Source: Erythroxylum novogranatense (Eukaryota > Streptophyta > Magnoliopsida > Malpighiales > Erythroxylaceae). From it: a stretch of DNA of 64,000 nt. The notes beneath the pieces were generated by a model. The model was not told the DNA's origin and did no database searches. It saw only the letters and a list, made by a program, of their open reading frames with translations. Shown in pieces: positions 21,420-32,191 of the stretch. The DNA is taken from NCBI GenBank assembly GCA_029891385.1, contig CM057234.1, forward strand, positions 23,732,350-23,796,349. Reading direction: 5' to 3'. A program made the translations under genes and the position numbers. Within the stretch, counting starts at the first letter, position 1. Each line of letters starts with the position of its first letter.

Positions 21420-22933
21420 CTGAAAAATAATTACAATGTTGGGTGAGTTTACGAACTCAATGAGAAACCATTATCGATGGTTCACCCAACTCATGCATAT
21501 ACACACGATATATCACATATTCACACGACAACACATTCGAAACACTATAAGACAATTGACACGTTTTCACCATAACATAAATCAGATATATCACTGTGCA
21601 ATCGCTACATAATACACGCATTCTCAATTTTTACAATACATTCTGATGCATAATGCATGCCAATTCTCATTTTATGTTAGTGTTGTGACTGAGCGTCAAT
21701 ACTGTCCTGATTTCGGGCACATTACACAACAATCGCATTTTAGGCAAGTAGGAGAGCCCTCAGGGTATGCACTACTGCCCGCTCACACTAAGGATAGGAG
21801 AGCCCTCTGGGTATCCACTATTCCCTTTCGACTTTAGGGTCCTTTCACTGATAATCGAGCTTAAAGCTCTGATCGCTAATTGCATCAGTCACAACTGTTT
21901 ATTTAACGATTTTAATCATGCCTAGCATGCACTTACACTTGCACAATCAATAACATATATATATATATCAATCGATTCTAATTATCGCATTCAGAACATC
22001 TATTCACAATTTCAGCACATCAATTTCACAGTTACAAGCACTCACCTTGGCAAACAAACAACTCACATATTCATAGCACATTTAACTCACAAAAATTGAG
22101 GAACCAACTAGGTTACTCACTTGTAACTTCCAAACTATTGCCTGGAAGTCCCAGCAATATCCGTGGACTGACGATCTAACGGTGCCTCTATAACAATTTA
22201 AACAAATTCTCATCATTAGATGCTCAATCAAAGAAATTCGATAATGCACATGTCTTAATTCAAAGCTGTACGATGCATGTTCATGATTTCCCGGCACTAT
22301 AACCCAATTCTGCAATCTCTTGCCTCATAACCAAAATTCACTATCCACTGGATCAATATCATCCATTAATTTCATAAGTCTCCAATCTAAACTCCCATAG
22401 TCATAATGAAATTCTTAAGTTACAATAGGAACTTTACTCGACTCTCTTTCTATGATTGGGAACCCGCTAATTTAAAATCGAACTCTTATTCTTTACCACA
22501 ATTGTAGACTTCTTTCTCTAATTCATAACGAATCAAGAATCACTTCAATTGGAGGTCTACACCCTAAATTATGCCTCAAAAACTAAAGCACCCAACATCA
22601 GAAAATTGGAGCTCGTCGCGACGAAGGGTCTCTTGTCGCGGCGTACAAGGTTCGCTCGCCGCGGCGTGGAAACAAGCTCGTCGCGGCGAAGATCCACATG
22701 CTCGTCGCGGCGTCTCGGTCCGCTCGTCGCAGCGAGCAAGCACTGACTCGTCGCGGCGAGGCCAATTGCAGGCGTCGCGACGTGCGAACGACTTCGTCTT
22801 CTCCGATCAATATTTCATCTTTCTCTCTCTAAAAACCAACATTAAACACTCTCAACTACCCATATCTCTAGCATTAAAACTCATTAATACATCAAACAAC
22901 AATAAATATCAACATTAAAAACATCAAACTTAC
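21420..22933 (-). promoter_or_regulatory. predicted spliced-leader signals in LTR B
   Basis: GTAAGT donor 22,933-22,928; TATAG acceptor ending 22,188; mini-exon 22,187-22,121 (67 nt); GTGAGT donor 22,120-22,115; CAG acceptor 21,422-21,420. Intron-like lengths are 746 and 701 nt. Confidence 0.5.
22608..22790. repeat. CpG-rich palindrome cluster in LTR B
   Basis: At least seven copies of CGTCGCGGCG-like words, more than in LTR A, which points to local expansion or loss after the two copies separated. Confidence 0.8.
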
Positions 22934-23744
22934 CAAATCAAAGCTCAAATCCTTAAATGTCCGAGAATCCTCCAACAAGCTCCAACACTGATTTTCACCC
23001 TCAAGACTCAACTCTCTTCATCTTCCTCAAGAATCAAACTAAGCTTTGTGAAGGGAGTGGTAACCATAAGAAACAATCGAAGATCACACTCCAGGGAGAA
23101 TCGAAAATCACCAACGAAGAGAAGAGAAACTTTGCCCTAGGAGGAATGCCTTTCTTTGATTTTCAAAACCTTAAGTATAAATATAAAGGGTTGATTTAAA
23201 ACCTATAGATTATAGTCCTCAAATTCATTCAATTTCAGTCTCTAAATTTCAATGGCTCATTATAGAAATTCCTAAACTCACAAATCTAAATTTTCCGTGC
23301 CATTTTCCCATCAAGTTTGGAACCGGAATCTAAACCATCAGTCTCTAAGACATTTTCTCGGTCCAGACCCGTAACACTAAAAACTCCGGAAAAATTCCTA
23401 TAAATCCTCAAAAAATACAAAACACAAGGTCCTATATTCCAATTTAACTTTTCAAATCTCAAAAATTCAATTCTCACTCCAATAAACTATACAAACCCAA
23501 TGAATCATATCTCACATAAATTTTGCCATTCAAAACATAATCACAATTAATTGTCGGAAAAATCATGAATGCATGTCACTACGCATATGCATGTGCAAAA
23601 TGATCTATTTCTCTAAAATCAGAGGCCAAAATAATACTCAATGAATAAATGCAGTAAAAGCCCTATCATGTCCCAATTACCAATATGCCCATCACATCGG
23701 TAACGGGATGCTACACGTTGTGTCAGCAAGGATGCTGGGCCCTA

Positions 23745-23931
23745 AGGGGGTGGATTGTGAGATCTCAAATAGGTTTAATAGGAGAACGAAATACGCCGTA
23801 TAAGGGTATAGATACCTCTCCCCTATAGACTTGTTTTTCTGGGTATGGGAAAAGCAAAATCGTGAGGATATTGACCTGAGGGTCAACCCAAAGTGGACAA
23901 TATCTGTGAGTGGATGGTCTGGGCTATTACA
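23745..23931 (+). mobile_element. TRIM polypurine tract and 3' LTR (copy B)
   Basis: Near-identical repeat of 16,441-16,628, with the LTR at 23,756-23,931. It follows CGTTG at the right end of LTR B, as expected for the original insertion site of element B. Confidence 0.9.
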
Positions 23932-25299
23932 TAAGAAGTCTTTTAGCTTTTCATAATTATCACTAAATTCCTTTGTAATGTGTTATAGTTACTACTATAA
24001 CCTAATTCAACATGTCGGTTAATCATATATTCTCCATCTTCATCCTCTCTAACTTATCTTCTAAATTACCTTTTGCCAAAATATCTAACAACATAGTTGC
24101 ATGCATCAATACAACATAAAAATTCAATGAATTATGCATTTTCATAGTAGAAAATTTTCAATTTTTTTGCTAAGGAATAGCTTATTCTTAGATCTTTATC
24201 TTTCATATTTTAAGATATCACATCATCCACTATAGATCTGTCACTACTCATATCAAGCCATCCTATGATAGAGATAGATCTTAAAATAGAAAGAGTCAAT
24301 TATATAGAAAAAGAGGATGAAAAAGTTAAATAATTCCATAATTGAAAATTTGAATAGGTTTAGTTTAAATATATTAGTAGGATTTTAGAGACTAAGTTGC
24401 TTCAGTAAAGGAGAAGGATAAAACTCTTCAAACATAAATTATTGATATCTATTCAATAATCCCTGTAAGATGTGGTTAACAAGAGCTGTTACCAAATTTG
24501 GTGAAGGCTATTCTTAAACTCAATTAAAAATGATAAAAACTAGTTAGTTTTTACTATGTAAGAGGTACACTGATATAAACTTATGTGAAACATTTTGTAT
24601 TAGATTAAGGGTTTATGTTTTTAAACTCCTATCCATTAAGTCTAAGAATGAATTACTACTATAATCCAATCTTTAATTCTTTATCCATTATCATCAATTT
24701 GTCTCCTTAATAGCCAATTGCAATTCTTTTTGAAATTTTAGCATACTATTTGTGGATGTGTAAGCAAGCAACAGTATATGGATTCTATGATTATGCCTAT
24801 ATTCGTAAACCTAAGTTATCTATATTTGAGCCATAATTGATCAGCCCATTAAGTATAAAGCAAGAGGAAAAGAGTATAATCTTTTATTTATGTATAATAC
24901 ATGTTTTTTAGAACATTTTGTTATATACAAAGTATTATTGCAAAGACAATCACCCAACTTTCTTGTTGAAGTTTTCATTACAATATATATTGTATTCATT
25001 ATTATTGACCATTCGAATATATCAAGAATAGTCTCACATCTTTTACTTTAAAACTTCTAACTATTAAATAATGTCTATTTTCTTCTTTAATGTGCATATA
25101 TATGTCTATAAAGTTTTAAATGGTGATCCCTACGATGATAATGTAATCATTTATCTATCAACAAGGTTTTAAATAGTGATCCCTATGATGATAATGCAAT
25201 CATTATTTAAATGTTATCTTTAATATTTTCCATTAAAACTCAAGCATTATTGGCCTTCAAACTCGTATTAGATGATTCTACGTTATTATATATATATAT
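23932..25299. other. AT-rich host or decayed repeat region
   Basis: 23,932-24,012 repeats the flank at 16,629-16,708. The rest has no ORF of note. A short direct repeat with a period of 53 bp lies at 25,111-25,205 (landmark AGTGATCCCTATGATGATAA or close variants). A (TA)n run at 25,288-25,299 precedes the next element. Confidence 0.5.
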
Positions 25300-25424
25300 T
25301 GTTGGAAAATCGGGTTCGGATCTGATCCGACCGTAGCGGAATAATCACGAAACTTTTTCGTGATTTTTGATTTCCCGAAAATCAAGATCTATTTATTCTA
25401 TAAAATGATTAACACGAATCATAA
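25300..25424 (-). mobile_element. element F left LTR, outer end
   Basis: Begins TGTTGGAAAATCGGG and matches 37,200-37,327 closely. It then breaks off at about 25,424, where element E sequence starts. The rest of this LTR resumes at 30,885, with about 170 bp missing in between. Confidence 0.85.
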
Positions 25425-26626
25425 CAGTAAATCGATTTAAATACAATAACTCTTTTCATACACCACTATTGTGGTTTCATTCTTTTCAAGATCTTTATTT
25501 CATTCTCACCATATCATTAAACTGTATGTCTCATTCCCCTATCCATTACGTGCAACTTGACCTTATAAGGTCATATCAATTTGGCTTATCAGCTTATGAT
25601 CATTATTCCTTTTTTTTTATTCTGTTTTCTGCTACTTATCTTCTATTTTCCTCAAACAGTCTATGATCGGGTGTTCACAGTCCCCAATACCCGACAAAAT
25701 CGTTGATACCACTCCATTTTATCTCTATCTATATGCCTATCCATTTACCATTTTTGTGTCCATATACACCTAATTCAGAATTTCCCGATACACCATCAAG
25801 AGAAATCATCGTCTCTTTTTCCTTTATGATTTTATCATACGAATTTCCAAACTCGTAACACAATAATCACATAACCATTTCAATCTCAAGCTTATGCGGT
25901 TCAGATCATAACCATTTCACAAATTCTTCAGTTTATCTGTACACTTTTATCTCACTCTAAATAGGCACTGGGCATCCTACTTTTTCAGTTCTTTTAGTTC
26001 TCAGTAAACCGTTACAGCACTCTATTGAGCTTCTTTCCATTTCGCTATTATCTTTCGCCTATAATATCTACTGATCTCTAACTCAAATACAGTGAAGCAA
26101 AATATGCCCGATTGGACCATCTACATTTTACTCAATTCCAATATTTCCCCATTCATGACATATACAATCAGAATTACCTAACCCTTAGGGCTTTTTCATT
26201 TCACTTAGATCTACTATAACCAATAAACTTCCCATATCTCTAATGAATCTCTCCAGCTTCTCAACATCTGCATTTTTGGTCACCATAATATTGTCAATTT
26301 AATTCGAAATTTTAATCGCCTAGGCCAACACACTATTTCATTTATCACTTATAAGGGTTTCTAACCCAAGACAATTTCAATCTTCTTATCCATTTTTTCC
26401 TTTATCCTTTCCTAATTGATTATCCCTTTGGGATTTACACTCTAATCCAATCTCACTCTTCTCTCACTTAATCACTTGACACTTATGCACCTTAGATTTA
26501 TCCTCGTGCGACTCGACTAGGGATCGATTACCACGATGCCGCAACGACGCGATCGAAATGCATGAAACCTATGTTCCAAATCGTGCCCGGATACATTACG
26601 CATCATCGGGCTCGATACCACCTAAA
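25425..26626 (-). mobile_element. element E internal remnant, non-coding
   Basis: 1.2 kb of AT-rich sequence without ORFs, between the broken F LTR and LTR E1. At its right end the minus strand reads TGGTATCGAGCC (26,609-26,620), a primer-binding site lacking the A of the usual CAG. The other LTR and most of the interior of E are gone. Confidence 0.6.
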
Positions 26627-27475
26627 TGTAACACCCCACACCGTAAGACCCAACCCGATATCGCTGGTGATATCCGAGTCCGTGTCCCACGAGAGTGGCG
26701 TACTACATCGATCGATTTAAAATTCAGATACATTTTTTCTTTTCTTTTGCAGCCATTAACTCCACGCTCACACGGCAAACACAAGAAGTAAATAAAATCC
26801 GTATTCAATATAAACCCGCTTCGCTTATTACGGCCATCCAAGAATAATTACAATCACCAATGCAAGAAACATTAATACCACAAGGGCTCAAGAAAATACA
26901 ATGCCTTGTTATACGATGATCGCGCAATACGTTTACTAAGACACTCATGCGGATACCTAACCGATCCCGATCTCTAACCTTTACTCATCTACAGAGACAT
27001 ACTCCGTGTCAACCGGGGTATTCTTCAGACTGAAAAATAGATGCAAATTTTGGGTGAGTTTTATGAACTCGGTGAGAAACCATCATCGATGGTTCACTCA
27101 AATCATGCATTACGCCCATGGCGCATAATACAAAGACAAGAATCATCAATTACCAATAAGCGATCAATAACCATATCCGAAGAATAAAGAAACCATTCAC
27201 AAGAATACATACCATCACGAAAGCAAGATTTATCACAAGCGGTCATTTATGCGAATGCAATGCATATGTGACTCTTTCCGATTATTCAAGATTGTGCCCA
27301 AGTGCTCGGTCGGTGTTCGGTGGGGACACGTCGAGATTTCTCCCTCGGGCTCGTGGCGGTCCAAGACAAGATGAGAGCTCAAGCTCTTATCAAGAATAAT
27401 AGCAACTTGGGCACGCCCATTATCCGATCATGCAATTATGCATGCGAAGACAAGATGCAAGAATGTACGGTGTTT

Positions 27476-27560
27476 GGCTAAAAAGCCCAAAGTGTATCGT
27501 TGAATCAATGATATGGCTATAAAGCCCAAGATAGCAATGTTCAAGGTGGCTATAAAGCCC
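27476..27560. repeat. three GGCTATAAAGCCC hairpin words in LTR E1
   Basis: GGCTAAAAAGCCC at 27,476, then GGCTATAAAGCCC at 27,515 and 27,548. Each can fold on GGCT/AGCC. They lie inside the predicted second intron. Confidence 0.8.
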
Positions 27561-28164
27561 GATCTATCAATATCGGATCATTCAAGACGGTAAAATCATA
27601 TAATACAATCCCATACATTACATGCCAAGATTCATACAAGGATCATTCAATTCACTTTTGCACGTAATTCACGCTGAGCATGTAAACAACCAGAAATTTG
27701 AGAAACCAACTAGGTTACTCACCTATTACTTCCGAGCTAATGCCGAAAACCTCGTGACGCCGGTCAATCGACGCCCAATTGGACCTCTATATGAATCGAG
27801 AAAAGTACGAGTCACTAAATATGAAATTTGTGCTCATGTTGATGAGATATGCATGTTCATGAATTCCGGTCCTAATTCAATATTTTCCCATAATAAAATT
27901 CTATCAAAATTAGAAATCCATAAAGGCGACGGCATGCAATTCGGACCCCAATAGGTCCTCAATTAAATAAAACAAGGTTTACAAGTTCCGTCAATAGGGC
28001 TACGTCAAATTCCGCCTAAAATTCCCGCTTTCATAATATGAAATTAAATATTCAACGAATCCGATGCCTCTCGAATCAGTCAATCGGACGTCGGACGGAA
28101 AGAAATTGACAAAAGAACAATTGGATCAATAATGCCAAATAATAATCAAAACAATAATATATAT

Positions 28165-28395
28165 ATATATATCTCCATCGCCTGCCTCATGGGGCGAGAT
28201 GCCGTCAGCGAGGCGATTTCACCATCATGTCGTCGCGAGGCGAGGCGTCGCCTCGCGACCCGGCCTCTTTAAATCTCGCCATGAGGCGCAACGTCGCCTC
28301 GCGAGGCTGAATCATCTCGCTTCGTCATGAGGCAAGCCGTCGCCTCGCGACCAGGCTAATTATCTCGCCCGAGGCGAGAAGTCGCCTCATGAGAC
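28165..28395. repeat. CpG-rich palindrome cluster in LTR E1
   Basis: Repeated GCGTCGCCTCGCGA-like and GAGGCGAGA-like words, just after an (AT)n run at about 28,157-28,172. Confidence 0.8.
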
Positions 28396-28515
28396 GAAGA
28401 GTTCCCCTGCCTTGTCCTTTTTTTTTTTTTTTTTCCAGATTTCAATTCCTAATTTTCAACTACTCTAACTTTTAACACACAAATCAGAAAAATACCCACT
28501 ATACCTCATTGGAAA

Positions 28516-29340
28516 GCTTATGAAAAGTTCTACAATTCTCCAGAAGACCATAAAAATCAATTCCAACCCTAAGGGTGTCAAATAAGCCATCAAACCTTCT
28601 GCCTTCACAATTTCCCTCAACACAGGGAAGTACATTTACAATTTCATAACTCACTGATTCCTTAGTAATAAATTACCACAAAAATATGCTTAATAAGTTC
28701 ACAATGTCCTCTACAACTTTCATGAACAACCCAAAATCAAATTCTATTTCTAAACTAGTCAATTAATTCATTCAATGTCACTGTCCCTGAAATCCTTCAA
28801 TGTGGGCAGTAACCTTACAAGAGGCATAACTTCCAGTATACAAGTCAATAAATTCAGAAATTTATATCCCTGAAAAGATAACATCTCAAACTTCAATTTT
28901 CATGAAGCACTCAACATCCAATTCGATCTCTAACAATTTAAAAACTGTTATGGAAGTTTCTGTTATCATCAGCCATTCATAACCTAATGTAGGATCAGTT
29001 TTTGAAAAATCATATCTCCCAATTCTGACTTCTAAAAATTACATACCAAATATCAATTTCAAGGTAATCTCTTCCTCTACAAATTTTCAGAAGCTCACTC
29101 ACACCAGTTCAGTCCACTTAAAATGTTAAAATTGCCTCTAATCAGTAAACTCACAAAATCACACTTAAGCTAGGTTTCATCCAAACTGCTCAAAACCAGT
29201 CATTAGTAATCAATTCATATCTCCCAATACACAATTCTAAAAATAGCAAGATCAGTAGAAATGGAAAGATAATCAAATATGCTACAACTTCCATGAAGAC
29301 CATTCTCCCTAATTCCATTTCAATTAATTCATAAAAATCA
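28516..29340 (-). repeat. degenerate 180-200 bp repeat in LTR E1
   Basis: A landmark resembling CTACAACTTTCATGAA recurs at about 28,541, 28,731, 28,911, 29,088 and 29,292. Each is followed by a related tail. Units are strongly diverged. Confidence 0.6.
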
Positions 29341-30884
29341 ACAAAACTCAGATGTCATGGTTGCGGTTACTGTTCATAGGCAATGGAACAGGAACTTTCC
29401 CATTCAAAAATTCACCCTTCTATCATTGAAATTAAACAACACCTATTTCACACTAAATTGAAGCCAACAGTCTAAAGTTTCAGTGGCCACTAACCTTACC
29501 TCATTTACATTTCTACACAATAAGTTATGAATAAAACAGTAACATCACTTATAATTCCAACTTTCCAGATTTAAGGTTAACCTTAGTTCAACCACTTCCA
29601 ATGCCTTTTTCACATCACTAGACATCAAAATAAATACAAATTAAATATTACTCCAGTCATACATATACTAGGGTTAATACTGAAAAATTTACAGCATTTA
29701 ATTCCTCAATTCAAAGACTCAAATAATTATCCCCATTCAATTCTAAATCAAACCATATCATAAATTTTAATGCATCTTCACCTAGCCTCATACCCCTTTC
29801 TTCAAATCACAATAATCATCACTTTAATGTCTACATGAACCTAATACATGCTTGAAATCCTTTTATTAACTACCTCATACTATCATGGCATTTATTTCCA
29901 TGTAAAAAATACATTTAAAGATCAAAACTTAAGGAAAACTTACAAATCAAAACCTCCTTCAAACCTTCAACTTCTAACTTTTACCTTCTAACTACTATAC
30001 CAAGCTACCACCTTTTCCTTCTCAAGTATGTACAAAGCTCATCTTCTAGCTTTGATGGAATCAAAGAGAAGAGCTTGAAGTTATGGAGAAAGAGGAGAAA
30101 AGAAGAGCTAAACTTGCGATGGTTTAATCAAGAGGGTTTTTTGTGTTTCAGTGTTTCGGATGAGTTATAAAAATCCTTAACAAATTCTACAACTTTCCTT
30201 TAAACATACATAACCGAGAGCATTTAAGAAGGAACATTTAATGAAGCTTTTAAATGGCAAAGCTTGATTGGTTCTACATTAAAAGAAAGGTCAAAGTATA
30301 TTAGTTTAATCCAGTCCAAAATTTCTACTCCATTTAACTCCAATGACCCTACTTCCAGTCCCAAAATAAAATACCCAATATTACAGTATCAGTGGGTAGC
30401 GATTTTTGCTACCGAGAAATGACCGGTTCGCCAATTGACATTTTATCCGGTCCGAGAATTTTCCCGAATTATTTTTCTGAGAATTAATGAAATTCCCTAA
30501 TATTATAAAACATGTAACAGTGCACTCCAAATAATTTTTCAATCACGACAATCACCTTTTCTACCCCAAAACAAGTTTAGGCTGCCATTCTGGCGATTTT
30601 GCGGTCCGGAATTTTTCCAAAAATTCAGAAAAATTCTGAAAATCCTTTAAATCGAAAACGCTTAACAAAGACTCGAATAATTTTTCAAATCCCATAACCA
30701 CGTTAATCACAATAAAATACCGTTAGGCCCAATTCCGGAATGTCATGAATGCATTTATCGTAATTCCATGTATACCGATTGATACTGTATCAATCCTATT
30801 ATGCATGAACAGTTCTAATTATTCCTTATCAATCCCATCCTATGCCAATTTTACTATTTTACCTTCCAGAGGGGTGGGATTACA

Positions 30885-32191
30885 TTAAGCATGAAGTGTT
30901 AGCCCATGAGCTCAAGCCTATTTATAATAAGCTTAGACGATTTAGTAATTTAATTGAAATTAAATATTAATTTTAATTAACCTTTAATTAGAATTACAAA
31001 TAATTCTAATTAAATACTAATTATGCCCAAATAAGATTCAATATCTTATATTGATCCTTATTTATTAAATATCTAATATTTAATCATAAAGTTTCTCAAA
31101 CTTTACAATCAAATCCAACTTGATTAAATTAATTTTGTTCTCTTCAACCCATTCTATATGTGTGACCCATTAGGTTCCCAAATATGTTGGCAATGATTAT
31201 AAATTATAATTATAATTCATAATTAGAATTAGATAAATTAAAACTCCTTTTAATTTATCTTTAATTCTCCAATTAAACAATTTATAATCATAGATCAAGA
31301 TTGACGTCTAGCAACGCATCATGACCACCCAAATATGTAGGAATGTCAAAGTGGTTTTGACTAACCTTTCCGTGCATGATTTTTCTGTATAATTCAATCC
31401 TTTCATCAACTAATGTTCCAATTAGACATAGAGCATGGAATTAATGTCTACTCTATTTTGAGTCCAATTATATTAGTTCTTCGTCATTAGCTATTGATTC
31501 AATTAATGATATTTGTAAATTGTTTACAAAATATCATTCTACCTTGGCCAAGGATTTCCCGAATCAATATTAATCGAGAACAACGAAACATTCTCCCTAA
31601 TTACTTTAGGGTGATGAATCCTATCTTGATCATTCAACTATCTCCATACAGTTCATGCTATATCCAATGACTACCGTTTAAACAACCTTTATAGATTACG
31701 AGTAGTATCAAAATATAACAATCCCCATACAAGATAACTTTGATGATCTCAAGTCAAAGGATCACTTATACAATCATCACAATGAGAATTTCATAGACAT
31801 ACAAGTAATGTTCCAAATGGATTTCTCATATCGGGTCTGTTTAGTGAATTTGTTCTCTAACAAGCACCCACATGGTTGTTTAAGTATCTCCATACTTTAG
31901 CCTATGAGATCGACTACTTCCTTCATAAGGAAAAACGAAACGTGTGCTAGTCTTTTTACGTTCTATTAATGCCCAATTTTAATAGAACAATGACTAGGAA
32001 CATTTTAGGAATAATACATAAATGCAATATGAATCTCATAATTATAATCTCATTATAATTTTATTTGCAATGTATAATTATCACATGAACTTTATCATAT
32101 ACATCTAAACATGTACAAGATAAAGAATGCCTTTAAATAATTTGTCACTAAACTACAACCAAATCGATTGGCTGTAGGGCATAAACCAACA
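30885..32191 (-). mobile_element. element F left LTR (3' LTR), inner part
   Basis: Matches 37,497-38,729 closely (TTAAGCATGAAG and onward) and ends AAACCAACA, followed by AGTGGGAGAT on the minus strand (32,192-32,201), a copia-type polypurine tract. TGTTGG/CCAACA ends with this tract point to Ty1/copia. It contains a perfect 13-bp-arm hairpin at 31,231-31,260. Confidence 0.8.

Larger units (their letters stand above)
21043..23715 (-). mobile_element. Tekay LTR (copy B, 5' LTR of element B)
   Basis: 2,673 bp, TGTAGCGCCCC to GGATGCTACA, next to the primer-binding site on the left and CGTTG (23,716-23,720) on the right. It is collinear with LTR A, with an extra stretch in the CpG palindrome cluster (22,608-22,790) and small differences elsewhere. 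A minus-strand TATA-like run lies at 23,173-23,187. Confidence 0.95.
27030..29943 (-). promoter_or_regulatory. predicted spliced-leader signals in LTR E1
   Basis: GTAAGT donor 29,943-29,938; TATAG acceptor ending 27,787; mini-exon 27,786-27,723 (64 nt); GTGAGT donor 27,722-27,717; CAG acceptor 27,032-27,030. Intron-like lengths are 2,157 and 693 nt. Confidence 0.5.
26627..30884 (-). mobile_element. element E 5' LTR (copy E1), 4.26 kb
   Basis: TGTAACACCCC at the left to GGGATTACA at the right. It has no coding frames. The order of internal signals is the same as in LTRs A-D: TATA-like TTTTTATAAC near 30,165-30,175 (minus strand), GTAAGT at 29,943-29,938, a CpG palindrome cluster at 28,165-28,395, a mini-exon, and a double hairpin at 27,048-27,102. 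The first intron-like stretch (2.16 kb) carries five degenerate repeats of about 180-200 bp. The first 530 bp match the start of 63,467-64,000. Confidence 0.85.

Noticed and set aside
26609..26620. A different tRNA primer for elements D and E (TGGTATCGAGCC)
   Set aside because: It equals the initiator tRNA-Met site with the A of CAG missing, matching the CAG-specific disruption seen elsewhere; a new primer is less likely.
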